64,000 nt of DNA, from assembly GCA_033675265.1 (NCBI GenBank), contig JAUJYZ010001087.1, forward strand, positions 644,501 through 708,500, read 5' to 3'. The translations under genes were made by a program, and so were the position numbers. The stretch's first letter is position 1, and the number at the start of each line of letters is the position of its first letter. Of this stretch, positions 53,250-61,537 are shown one piece after another. The notes below the pieces were generated by a model. The model made no database searches and was not told the origin of the DNA. It saw only the letters and a list, made by a program, of their open reading frames with translations. Source of the DNA: Actinostola sp. cb2023. Taxonomy: Eukaryota; Cnidaria; Anthozoa; Actiniaria; Actinostolidae.

Positions 53250-53581
53250 AGTATTATGTTATGTATTATTAATTTTTTTTAAATATTTTTTTAATTTCTG
53301 TTCCACACGACCCCACAAGCTTTAGCTTTAAATAATATCGTGTTTAATTAAATAAAAGTTATTGTATTGTATTGTATTGTTTAAAAGCGGCAAATTGATT
53401 TTCAAAAGACGCGCACAATTTGAATAATTAGTCACAGTTCTCCTGAGTTCATATATATCATAGCTCAAGCAATATAAAAACATGCGATTATATATATTTA
53501 TTTGAATATATCTCATGCTATGAGGTCGGATTTGACCATAAAAACATTAAAAATTACATGAGTTGATCAAACTACATTTTA

Positions 53582-54669
53582 CACGGCGTACCACAAGGTC
53601 CTTGGTCCGACCCTTTCTTCCTTATATGTTGCACCAATCGAAGACGTTATAAGTACTCACGGCCTCAACTGCATGGTTTATGCCGACGACACTCAATTAT
53701 ACTTCACTATGAATAGATCTGATAACAAGTGGTCTCATACAACTTGAGAAATGTGCTCATGATATTCTTCGATGGATGCAAGTCAACAAGCTTATGTGCA
53801 ATGCATCCAAGACAGAAATTATTCACTTGTCATCGCGTTTTTTGAAAGGTGATACATTATCCCACATCAACATTGGTGATTCTACTATAACCCTCGCCTC
53901 TACTGTTCGAGACCTTGGCGTGATACTGGACAAGCACTTGCAAATGACATCACAAGTTAAGCAGATATGTAAATCTGCGTCTTTCTCTCTAAAGAGAATT
54001 CGAGTACGTAAATATCTCGACTTACCATGCACAGAGAAGCTTGTGCATGCCTTTGTGTCATCCAAACTGGATCAATGTAATAGTCTTCTTTATGGGCTCC
54101 CTGATAAGGACATTGCTAAACTGCAACGAATCCAAAACTCTGCTGCCAGACTGGTTACAAGAACTAAGAAAGCCGACCACATATCACCTGTTCTCCATCG
54201 ACTTCACTGGCTTCCTGTCAGAAAGCGCATTATCTTCAAAGTGCTCCTGATAACATACAAGGCTCTCCATGGTCTTGCGCCAGAGTATTTATCTGAACTG
54301 CTGTCTCTGCACCAACCATCTAGATGTCTACGCTCTTCCTCCAAATTTCAACTAAAAGTCCCGAAGTTTAGAACTAACTTTTATGGTGGGCGCGCATTGT
54401 CCGTTTGTGCACCAAAGCTTTGGAACTCTCTTCCACTAAACATAAGACTGTCTACATCCGTAGATACTTTCAAATCAGCACTTCAGATATTTTTTATTCT
54501 GTAACGAGATTTTATCTTAATTATTGTTATTATTATTACTATCCTATTATATTTGCTGTATTTATTTATTTTTCTTTATTTTTTATTTTTTGTAAAGAGC
54601 ATTGAGACATTGTGGAATGCGCTCTCTTTTTATTGAAGAAATAAACTATTATTATTATTATTATTATTT
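53582..54669 (+). mobile_element. 5'-truncated CR1-like LINE
   Basis: RT motifs GVPQG (about 53586) and VYADDTQLYF (about 53680) lie in shifted frames, followed by the open C-terminal part (53776-54504) and a 3' TTATTATTATT tail (54646-54669). Truncated upstream at motif B, so inactive. Confidence 0.85.
53776..54504 (+). pseudogene. LINE ORF2 C-terminal part
   Basis: 242 codons. SKTEIIHLSSR, VRDLGVILDKHLQM, VSSKLDQCNSLLYGLP, LQRIQNSAARLVTR, LHWLPVRKRIIFKVLLITYK and CAPKLWNSLPLNIR are hallmarks of the region after the RT in CR1/L2-type ORF2. The catalytic YADD lies upstream in another frame. The first ATG is arbitrary. Degraded copy. Confidence 0.88.
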
Positions 54670-54716
54670 CAATGATCAATCCTTTGCTGTCGGCGTACAA
54701 CGTGAAGCTTTTCATT

Positions 54717-56510
54717 AGTCTGGCTTCCTGTGGAATACCCGACTCTAAAAATGAGATTCGTTCTTTGTCTTTGGCTTCAAACCGCCAACTGGGTTCTACA
54801 GCGCATGCGCCGTGCCGGCCGCTAAGATTAATTACCGAAGGCTCTGATCAACACGAGACAAACAAATATTGCTCAAAACAACTCAAATCTTCACATGTTG
54901 AGTTAAATGATGAAATAATGGGGATCAAAGCAAAATGCGAGAAGTTAGAAGATAAATATGCTATCAATATCGCACATGAGTATCGCACAACTGACACAAG
55001 ATTGAAATATAAACGAAGTCACAATGTCTTCCATACTTTGTACCGCTGTAATTGTGTGTTGTGATAAGCTTATAACACTGATCAAGAAAAAATGAGGTAA
55101 GAGAAGGAATCTCCCGTAATGGGCTCTTGACCCATCGTGTGCCCCGTTAATTCTATTTTTAGAATGCTCAATCTATTTTTGGGAACAGAACGTGATTGGT
55201 CAGATCATATAAGGCGAGGTCGCGGAGGCCGTTACGCACGGCTTTGATATGAAAAGTCAAAATTGAGCGAAGTACGTGAGCGAAGAAAATCTTCTCAACT
55301 TTCTCGAACATTTTACTGACAAATTTTTACTTCGAAAACTCAATAATTATTGTGAATTTGGGACACTTGAGACGATTCTAAATAGAGTAAAACAGCTTCA
55401 GTTTGCCATGTCCTTCGACAGAGAAAACCGATATTAAAGTGCAAAGAGTCGTTTTGTTGTAGCCGGCGTCTTGTAGGACGTGCTTTCCAACCTGAGAATA
55501 ACGCTTGGACTTCGTAATTGGTGAATACAAGTGCCGGTAAGACCACATTAACTTTAGAGTTTGTTTTCGTGATTGCTTTGACTTTGATCGTTGTGTAGTT
55601 TATATTTGTAGCACCTTAATTTTGCTCAATTCGCCTGAGTATTCGTAAAATCCTTCAATGAGTCTTAGAGAATTAAATTGTGGCCTTTTCTCAGAGAGTT
55701 GACGATATTGGTTCGCTCAGTTTTGTCTTTTTATTCCGAGTTCGTTTGCAGACTTTGCATGTAAACATCATAGAAATCGTACGACCACTGCTATGTTATC
55801 TTGGAGCAGATGCTGTGTAGTCTTTTGCTTTTCTTTTTAATGGCAAAAAATAAAAAGTTTTTGAAAGGAAAAACCAAGGTAAGGTTGAGTATTTTGGTTG
55901 CGCGGGCATGGTAACTAAAGCTAAAGATAGAGATCGAGTTCTAAAAATAGAATTAACGGAGCACATGATGGGGTACCAGGGATTCCTTCTCTTACCTCAT
56001 TTTCTCTTGCACTGATAGATCTTTATTTTGCTGAGTTTTGAAATTGTTGTAAGCAAATCACTGATTTGAATGCCCAGAATCGGCAGGAAATATTGTGCAT
56101 GTTCGAGTCACCATATTGGATCACGCTGCGATGTCTAGTTCATAGAGATATGGATTTATCAATCCAGTACTAGTACTGCAAAGGGCTTAGAGATCATTAG
56201 AACTTAAAACGAATCAAAGTCAGTTGATACACGCAGCCGGTGAAGAGAACAGTTATAAGGTTTTCAACCGACCGATAACCGTCGAGGTAAACCCATATTT
56301 ACACTTCATCCAAACATTGTTTAATCACTCTGCGATGTCTAGTTTATGTATACGGTATTTGTATTTGTATTTGTATGGATATATTTATGGTAACAAATAA
56401 ACTATGTCATTGTCATTCATGATTCGCTGAGTTTGTGAAATCGCAGTACTGAAATTGCAAGGAAAGCATGTTCTATCGAGCTCGAGTCACGCAACGACGA
56501 TCAACCAAAC
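54717..56510 (-). repeat. Dispersed repeat family R1, second copy with nested element
   Basis: Inverted relative to 39550-41152. Left end TGGCTTCCTGTGG...GCGCATGCGCCGTGCCGGCCG, right end GAACATGCTTTC mirrored, then GAGTCACGCAACG. Contains the unoccupied TTAA site at 56321-56324 and a nested TIR element at 55083-56009. BEL-2 is inserted immediately to its right. Confidence 0.7.
55083..56009. mobile_element. 0.93 kb TIR element nested in R1
   Basis: CAAGAAAAAATGAGGTAAGA mirrors TCTTACCTCATTTTCTCTTG; arms of about 85 bp include TTAATTCTATTTTTAGAA. The interior is not recognised and encodes no transposase. Confidence 0.75.
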
Positions 56511-56809
56511 TGTACGATCACATAAATTACTGACTGACTGCTAGACTTCTTCACATGAAACACGCGTCGGTCATAACTTTATTCCTTGCGATGGGTTTAC
56601 AAGAATGAACTTAAACTGACGGAATTGACGGTTCTGAAATACAACGATGTAATATATATATATCACTGCCAAATGACGTTATTACAGCTAAATAACGAAT
56701 CCGATTTACCTCATGTTGACGGCTCTAGCAGTTCATCGTGACTATCCGTTCGTGTTGATTGATTACATAGGTTCTGACGTCACTACTAAAATACGTTAAA
56801 CCGCTGACT
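56511..56809 (-). repeat. BEL-2 3' LTR
   Basis: In plus orientation TGTACGATCACATAAATTAC...AAACCGCTGACT. The minus strand therefore ends in GTACA. A G-rich stretch (minus strand GGGGGCGGTGTAGG, about 56825-56840) next to it could be the polypurine tract. Confidence 0.88.
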
Positions 56810-56950
56810 ATACATATCTAGATCCTACACCGCCCCCGAAAGGCGTACCTCGAGCCATTATCCTAAACATATTACACTAATGATCTAGCGTTAACAATAT
56901 ATAAATGTTCCAAGTGTCCTTGGTTTTGCTTTTGGGTCTTGATCCTTTCT

Positions 56951-59023
56951 TTATTCATCATGATCTGCACTACCTTCAAGCAAACACAGTTTCCTTATGT
57001 CTCTTGTGTAGTTCCCTTTGGATGTGCGTACTAGAACTCTTCGTACTATTCCTTGTTGATCTGGGTACGTTTCAATTATCAAACCTAATGGCCACTGACC
57101 GCGTTGAATGTTGTCATCTTTTATTAAGACAAGATCGCCTACTGACATGTTTCGTTGGCGACGTAGCCATTTCTGCTTTTCTTGTAGTGTAGGCAGGTAC
57201 TCTGATATCCAACGCTTCCAGAACGAGTCTGCTAGTTGCTGTGCTAACTTCCATCTTTCCTTTAGCTTGATGCTGTCTCCTACGTCGCAGGGTGGAACAC
57301 TGTGGTTCTGTCTAAGGAGAAGCAGGCTGCTTGGAGTTAATACCTCCATATCCTTGGGATCATTCGATAATGGTGTCAAAGGACGATCGTTGATAATCTT
57401 TTCAACTTCACACAAGGTGGTAAGCAAAGTTTCTTCATCAAGGAGTTGATTTTGACGACGACATGGTAGACAGGTATTCATGATTCGTCTGACTGTTGAT
57501 GGTCCCTTTATTATCCAATACTTCTGACGAATTGCGGATAATGTCTGATTAGCACCGACGTGACCATTTCCCTTGTGGTAATGGCTGACAATCAGGTTCG
57601 TAACGTGGTGCTTTGACGGTAAGATTGCTGGATGCTTGAGGGTTTCTTCTACTGGTGCATTGACTAGACGGCCACCAACACGTAGAATTCCTTCTTCTAG
57701 GATGGGACTCAGATTCTTTAGGGACCCATCTTTCTTTAGACAGAAAGCTTCTCGTTGAACTAACCTGACAATATCGTCTTCAGCTTCCGAAATTTCTTTG
57801 ACTGACAATGGATCTTTGGAAACTTCAATCCTCTTCCCTTTACCATATCGCGACCGGCAGTATGTCTTGAATCGTACAAGCCAGGCGATGAGTTTACACA
57901 GGCGATACCAAGATGACGAGCGATGCAGTATATCACTTAACGATGTCGTTTTGGCATCTGAAGACATGACGTTGACTTGAACGGGAACTTGACTTACGCA
58001 CTTCTTAACTTCTACGTCGCCGTCTGCTATTTCAGGCATGTCATCTGGAAGAGGAGGCCAATTACTGTCTTCTTGTACTTTCGCTGCATGACCCTTCGCT
58101 ATGTACTGTTCCATAGTCTCTGTGTACTTCTTTGCAAGAACAGGATCTCTAAGAAGTCGTTTCTTTAACAGTTCATGTCTCCTTTCTGCCATGGACCTGT
58201 TATTTGGCAACTGCGGTGCATCGTACTTCCATGGAAGTCCTATCTGATAGTGTCCATTTACAAACGTAACTGTGTTATCCATAATGGCTTTGGCGCGCCG
58301 ATCTTCAAGTGACATACATTCTCTGACCTCTGCTGTACTTTCGGTTAATTCCGAGTTGCATAAACGTTCTAACTGTGTCTCTATTGGTGTTAACACTGAC
58401 TCAGGTTCATCGCACCCCAAGACTTGGTCTACGTGAAGGTAGTTTACTTCAGCACGTCGTGTTGTTCTTCCTTTCAGTGGGCCCGTTACGGTCCAACCAA
58501 GCAGGGTGCGTAGTGCGTATGGCTCTCCTTTCTTACCAGACTTTACTTCTAGAGGACATAATGCTTCGGGAGCATCACTTCCAATCAAGATTGTAATCTC
58601 TTTGTTAGGAATCTCTGCCATGTTGACGTCCTTCAGATGTGGCCAACTACTGAGTTCGTTCTTGGTAAGGATGCTTTCCTCTGTTATGGGAAGACGATCT
58701 GTTGTCCACACTTTCTCTAAGCGTAGGCCTTTGCCAGTAGCAATACCAACAATGTCTAAACTTAGCTGTTGTCCACTTCTTTGTTGATTACCGATCATGG
58801 TTGACAGAACAAATTCAACAGGTTTGCCTTCTACTCCGAGATCTTCAGCTAGGCTTCGGAGGCACATAGTGGTATCAGAGCCATCATCTAGGAAGGCGTA
58901 CGTCTCAATAACACGCTTACTGTCACGAGCAGTTACTTTAACTGGAACGACCTTGAGACTTACACGACATAGATCGGTTTGTAGGGCACTGCAATGAGCC
59001 GTGTCCTTCGTCTGTTTGACCAA
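56951..59023 (-). CDS. BEL-2 pol-like ORF lacking RT/RNase H and integrase core
   Basis: 690 codons, fully open. Present: A17-type protease (YAFLDDGSDTTMC; about 42-54), the linker with IGLPWKYDAPQLPNNR, and the segment up to MEQYIAKGHAAKVQ. It then jumps directly to the post-RNase H linker (DILHRSSSWYRLCKLIAWLV), the HH/CC integrase zinc domain (SKHHVTNLIVSHYHKGNGHV, CLPCRRQ), then EVEKIINDRPLTPLS and the DUF5641-like end (LADSFWKRWISEYLPTLQEK). Compared with BEL-1, about 1.4 kb (RT + RNase H) and about 0.5 kb (DDE core) are missing without breaking the frame. It cannot reverse transcribe or integrate by itself. Confidence 0.88.
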   Translation of the reverse strand: MVKQTKDTAHCSALQTDLCRVSLKVVPVKVTARDSKRVIETYAFLDDGSDTTMCLRSLAEDLGVEGKPVEFVLSTMIGNQQRSGQQLSLDIVGIATGKGLRLEKVWTTDRLPITEESILTKNELSSWPHLKDVNMAEIPNKEITILIGSDAPEALCPLEVKSGKKGEPYALRTLLGWTVTGPLKGRTTRRAEVNYLHVDQVLGCDEPESVLTPIETQLERLCNSELTESTAEVRECMSLEDRRAKAIMDNTVTFVNGHYQIGLPWKYDAPQLPNNRSMAERRHELLKKRLLRDPVLAKKYTETMEQYIAKGHAAKVQEDSNWPPLPDDMPEIADGDVEVKKCVSQVPVQVNVMSSDAKTTSLSDILHRSSSWYRLCKLIAWLVRFKTYCRSRYGKGKRIEVSKDPLSVKEISEAEDDIVRLVQREAFCLKKDGSLKNLSPILEEGILRVGGRLVNAPVEETLKHPAILPSKHHVTNLIVSHYHKGNGHVGANQTLSAIRQKYWIIKGPSTVRRIMNTCLPCRRQNQLLDEETLLTTLCEVEKIINDRPLTPLSNDPKDMEVLTPSSLLLLRQNHSVPPCDVGDSIKLKERWKLAQQLADSFWKRWISEYLPTLQEKQKWLRRQRNMSVGDLVLIKDDNIQRGQWPLGLIIETYPDQQGIVRRVLVRTSKGNYTRDIRKLCLLEGSADHDE

Positions 59024-59814
59024 GCTGCACTAGGTGAGGAGGTGGTCGTAGAGCCTTTAACTGCGGGCGTTGGAATGGACGGTCCATGTTGGGTAGCTTG
59101 ATCATCAGAAGTATCCGCTTGGTCTCTTTGCGACTGTTGCTGTACGAGAGACGAATGGAGGAGCGGGTGATGTTTACTTTTGCACCCTCCTACATTACAC
59201 ATCTTTGCTCTTCTGCATTCCTTAGACACATGACCTCGTTTTAGACATGAGCGACAAAGTCTTTTGTCCATAGTTACTTCAAGGCGTTGTTCAACAGTCT
59301 TGGCGCGAAACTTCTCACACTGATCTAGATAATGTTCCTTCTCACAAAGAGGACAGACCATTTTCCAAACGCTGTTAGCATTACCTTGAGCCTTATCACT
59401 AGAAGACGTAGCGAGTGTCGTTGCCTTAGCAGTAGGGTTGACGTAGCTTTGACGTGGGGTTGATGTAGCCTTGAGGTAGCTGGGTTTTTGCTTCATGTCC
59501 CTTTGAAATTCGTTCTTGCCTTCTGAAATTAGCTGGCCAAAGTAGGTGTTTGCAACGGCAGATCTTTCTTCAACGAAGTTGGCTAAATGCGAGAACTTGG
59601 GAGTAACTCCTTTATCATACAGTTGATTCGCCTTTTCTGCCCACTTGGCTTTCATTGAAATAGGTAGTCGCCCAACGACCTTTCCGAGGGTATCCAGCGA
59701 GTTCAAGTTTGATTCCATATCCAGTTGGCTCGAACCCAGCATGCAGCTTTCCATATCACGTGACAGCTGCGCGAGCTTTTCGCTCTCAGCAATTCTAATT
59801 GGTGGACCTTTCAC
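58960..59814 (-). CDS. gag: BEL-2 gag, C-terminal half with zinc knuckles
   Basis: 284 codons in a different frame from the gag part at 59867-60766 and from pol. Helical segment (SNLNSLDTLGKVVGRLPISM, WAEKANQLYDKG) typical of BEL gag, then Cys/His clusters: CPLCEKEHYLDQC, CRSCLKRGHVSKEC, and C...CKSKHH. It overlaps the pol ORF by 64 nt with a -1 shift. I see no classical slippery heptamer in the overlap. Confidence 0.8.
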   Translation of the reverse strand: MKGPPIRIAESEKLAQLSRDMESCMLGSSQLDMESNLNSLDTLGKVVGRLPISMKAKWAEKANQLYDKGVTPKFSHLANFVEERSAVANTYFGQLISEGKNEFQRDMKQKPSYLKATSTPRQSYVNPTAKATTLATSSSDKAQGNANSVWKMVCPLCEKEHYLDQCEKFRAKTVEQRLEVTMDKRLCRSCLKRGHVSKECRRAKMCNVGGCKSKHHPLLHSSLVQQQSQRDQADTSDDQATQHGPSIPTPAVKGSTTTSSPSAAWSNRRRTRLIAVPYKPIYVV

Positions 59815-59866
59815 TACCTTGTCTAGAAAGCCTTTGATACAATATGCGTTCGGCCAAAGTTCTTTC

Positions 59867-60766
59867 TCAGAATGTCCTTTGCTCTCTTATATCCCTCTTC
59901 GGGGGGCATAATGATGCAGTGTGTTCGATCGCTTCCTTAGCCTTTCCTTTACAGAACTGAATCAGGTAAGACAAACGATCGCTGTCATGTTCCTCTTTAC
60001 TTTCGACGTTAATCTCGAAGTTCTTCATAAACAATGGGAACATTACTGGATCTCCTTCGAATGTCATATAGCCTCTCTTCGGCATACTTAAGTTCCTTAC
60101 TACCTCGTCCATCGTTGCTTGCTGTTTCTTTAGAACGTCGTATACATTAGTGTCCGTATTACTAACGTTGGTGATACGGCTATCATCAGCTTTCTGCTCA
60201 TGCTCATGATATTGGGTTACACACCCACGTTGTTGTTCATGTTGCTGGTCATCGTCAACCTTAACATCAGTATACAATTTGGTTGACTGTCTCTGGAGTG
60301 ACTGATCGGGTAGCTTAGCGAATGATAGTTGAGGAGACTGATGAGAACACTCCTCCAGGTACTTATCAACCTTTTCATGATCAGTTTGACGAGGAAGTCC
60401 CATTGACTCTGAAGCTTTTTCTTCGGCACTGTCTCCTTCTATCTCTTCTGCTATGCGTATTTCTATTTCTGCTTCTTCAATTTCAGTTGTGAGTTGAAAC
60501 TCCTCTAGCTTCCTCTCCAACTCCTTCCTTTGTCCAAGTCTCTGCAGTTTTAGCTGTGCCTTCTCTCGCTTGGCCTTTGCGGACCCGCGACTCAATCTTG
60601 ATGACGAACTCGTTGACTTCGATGACAATGATTTTCGTCCATGTGACTTGTGACTGTTCCTTTCCTCTTTTCCAATATCGTTTTCTAAGGTATTCTTTAC
60701 CGGTGGTACAGATGTTGGTACTTGGTCAACAGACATCAGCCATTGTCCATACTTTAACAGATACAT
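59867..60766 (-). CDS. gag: BEL-2 gag, central part with coiled coil and DUF1759-like domain
   Basis: 299 codons. Ser-rich leader (SSKSTSSSSRLSRGS), charged coiled coil (about 62-110, KREKAQLKLQRLGQRKELER), linker, then the retro-gag core GYMTFEGDPVMFPLFMKNFE. It ends shortly after SLCPPKRDI, where the sense moves to the 59814 frame, so an indel near 59815-59885 splits gag. Confidence 0.78.
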   Translation of the reverse strand: MYLLKYGQWLMSVDQVPTSVPPVKNTLENDIGKEERNSHKSHGRKSLSSKSTSSSSRLSRGSAKAKREKAQLKLQRLGQRKELERKLEEFQLTTEIEEAEIEIRIAEEIEGDSAEEKASESMGLPRQTDHEKVDKYLEECSHQSPQLSFAKLPDQSLQRQSTKLYTDVKVDDDQQHEQQRGCVTQYHEHEQKADDSRITNVSNTDTNVYDVLKKQQATMDEVVRNLSMPKRGYMTFEGDPVMFPLFMKNFEINVESKEEHDSDRLSYLIQFCKGKAKEAIEHTASLCPPKRDIREQRTF

Positions 60767-60782
60767 ATTTCGTCTTTCGACT

Positions 60783-61406
60783 TCACATACTTGATTCTCC
60801 TGCTAATGTCTCTCTCTCGTGGAGTGACATAAGTTCATTAAGTCTATCGTACGTTTCTAGTAAATTACTGTACACTGTTTCGATGCCTTTTTTCTTTTCC
60901 ATGGCAACCATAACATCTATCGAGCTCATAGCTTGCTCCATTTCGCTGTACAATCGTGTTAAATGTCCTTTATAACTGCTGTAGGATTTCTTGAAACTTC
61001 TTATTCTTTCTGACAAAATCCCATCTAGGTCTAATAGTGTATTAGCACCTCTTGATCTAACATCCATTGTCCGTGTTTGGTTTATTGAAAATAAACCAGA
61101 AGAAACTTGACTTTGACTCGTTGGGATCCCTGTGGTTGACGGCTTGTAAACATTGCTTTGACTTGGCGGGATTCCTGTGGTTGACATCGTATAAACATTA
61201 TCTTGACTTGTTGGGATCCCTGTGGTTGACATCGTATAAACATTATCTTGACTTGATGGAAATCCTGCGGTTGACATCGTATAAACATTATCTTGACTTG
61301 ATGGGAATCCTACTACGGTTGACGGCGTATAAACATTATCTTGACTTGATGGGATTCCTGTGGTCCCAGACGGCGGTATCCTTTGATCGTTAGTTTCCGT
61401 AGACAT
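60783..61406 (-). CDS. BEL-2 gag leader with 15-residue repeats
   Basis: 207 codons at the 5' end of the element. Residues about 15-100 are about six copies of a 15-residue unit, GIPTSQDNVYTMSTT, followed by helical segments (SYSSYKGHLTRLYSEMEQAM, ETYDRLNELMSLHERE). The next gag frame starts 17 bp later in another frame. It may be the true N-terminus of gag joined by one indel, or a separate small protein. No match to a known domain. Confidence 0.55.
   Translation of the reverse strand: MSTETNDQRIPPSGTTGIPSSQDNVYTPSTVVGFPSSQDNVYTMSTAGFPSSQDNVYTMSTTGIPTSQDNVYTMSTTGIPPSQSNVYKPSTTGIPTSQSQVSSGLFSINQTRTMDVRSRGANTLLDLDGILSERIRSFKKSYSSYKGHLTRLYSEMEQAMSSIDVMVAMEKKKGIETVYSNLLETYDRLNELMSLHERETLAGESSM
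61105..61380 (-). repeat. 45-bp coding minisatellite in BEL-2
   Basis: CTTGACTTGTTGGGATCCCT + GTGGTTGACATCGTATAAAC + ATTAT repeats about six times in phase with the reading frame (15 codons). Confidence 0.85.
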
Positions 61407-61537
61407 TGTCGTGGGAAAGTTTGTGTATCACAGCAAACAGCATGAATAATAGCTTCGACACTTGAAATCTTTCTCTTTCACTTACTTGCATGACCATATA
61501 GACAATAAAACTGACTTCCAGGCCACATGAGAACTAA

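Noticed and set aside
58960..59023. Programmed -1 frameshift site between BEL-2 gag and pol
   Set aside because: The overlap has no XXXYYYZ heptamer or clear downstream structure, and gag is already broken by other frame changes.
61067..61393. 108-codon plus-strand ORF with repeats of LTSYKHYLDL
   Set aside because: Antisense of the in-frame 45-bp repeat of BEL-2 gag; the minus-strand frame has the element context.
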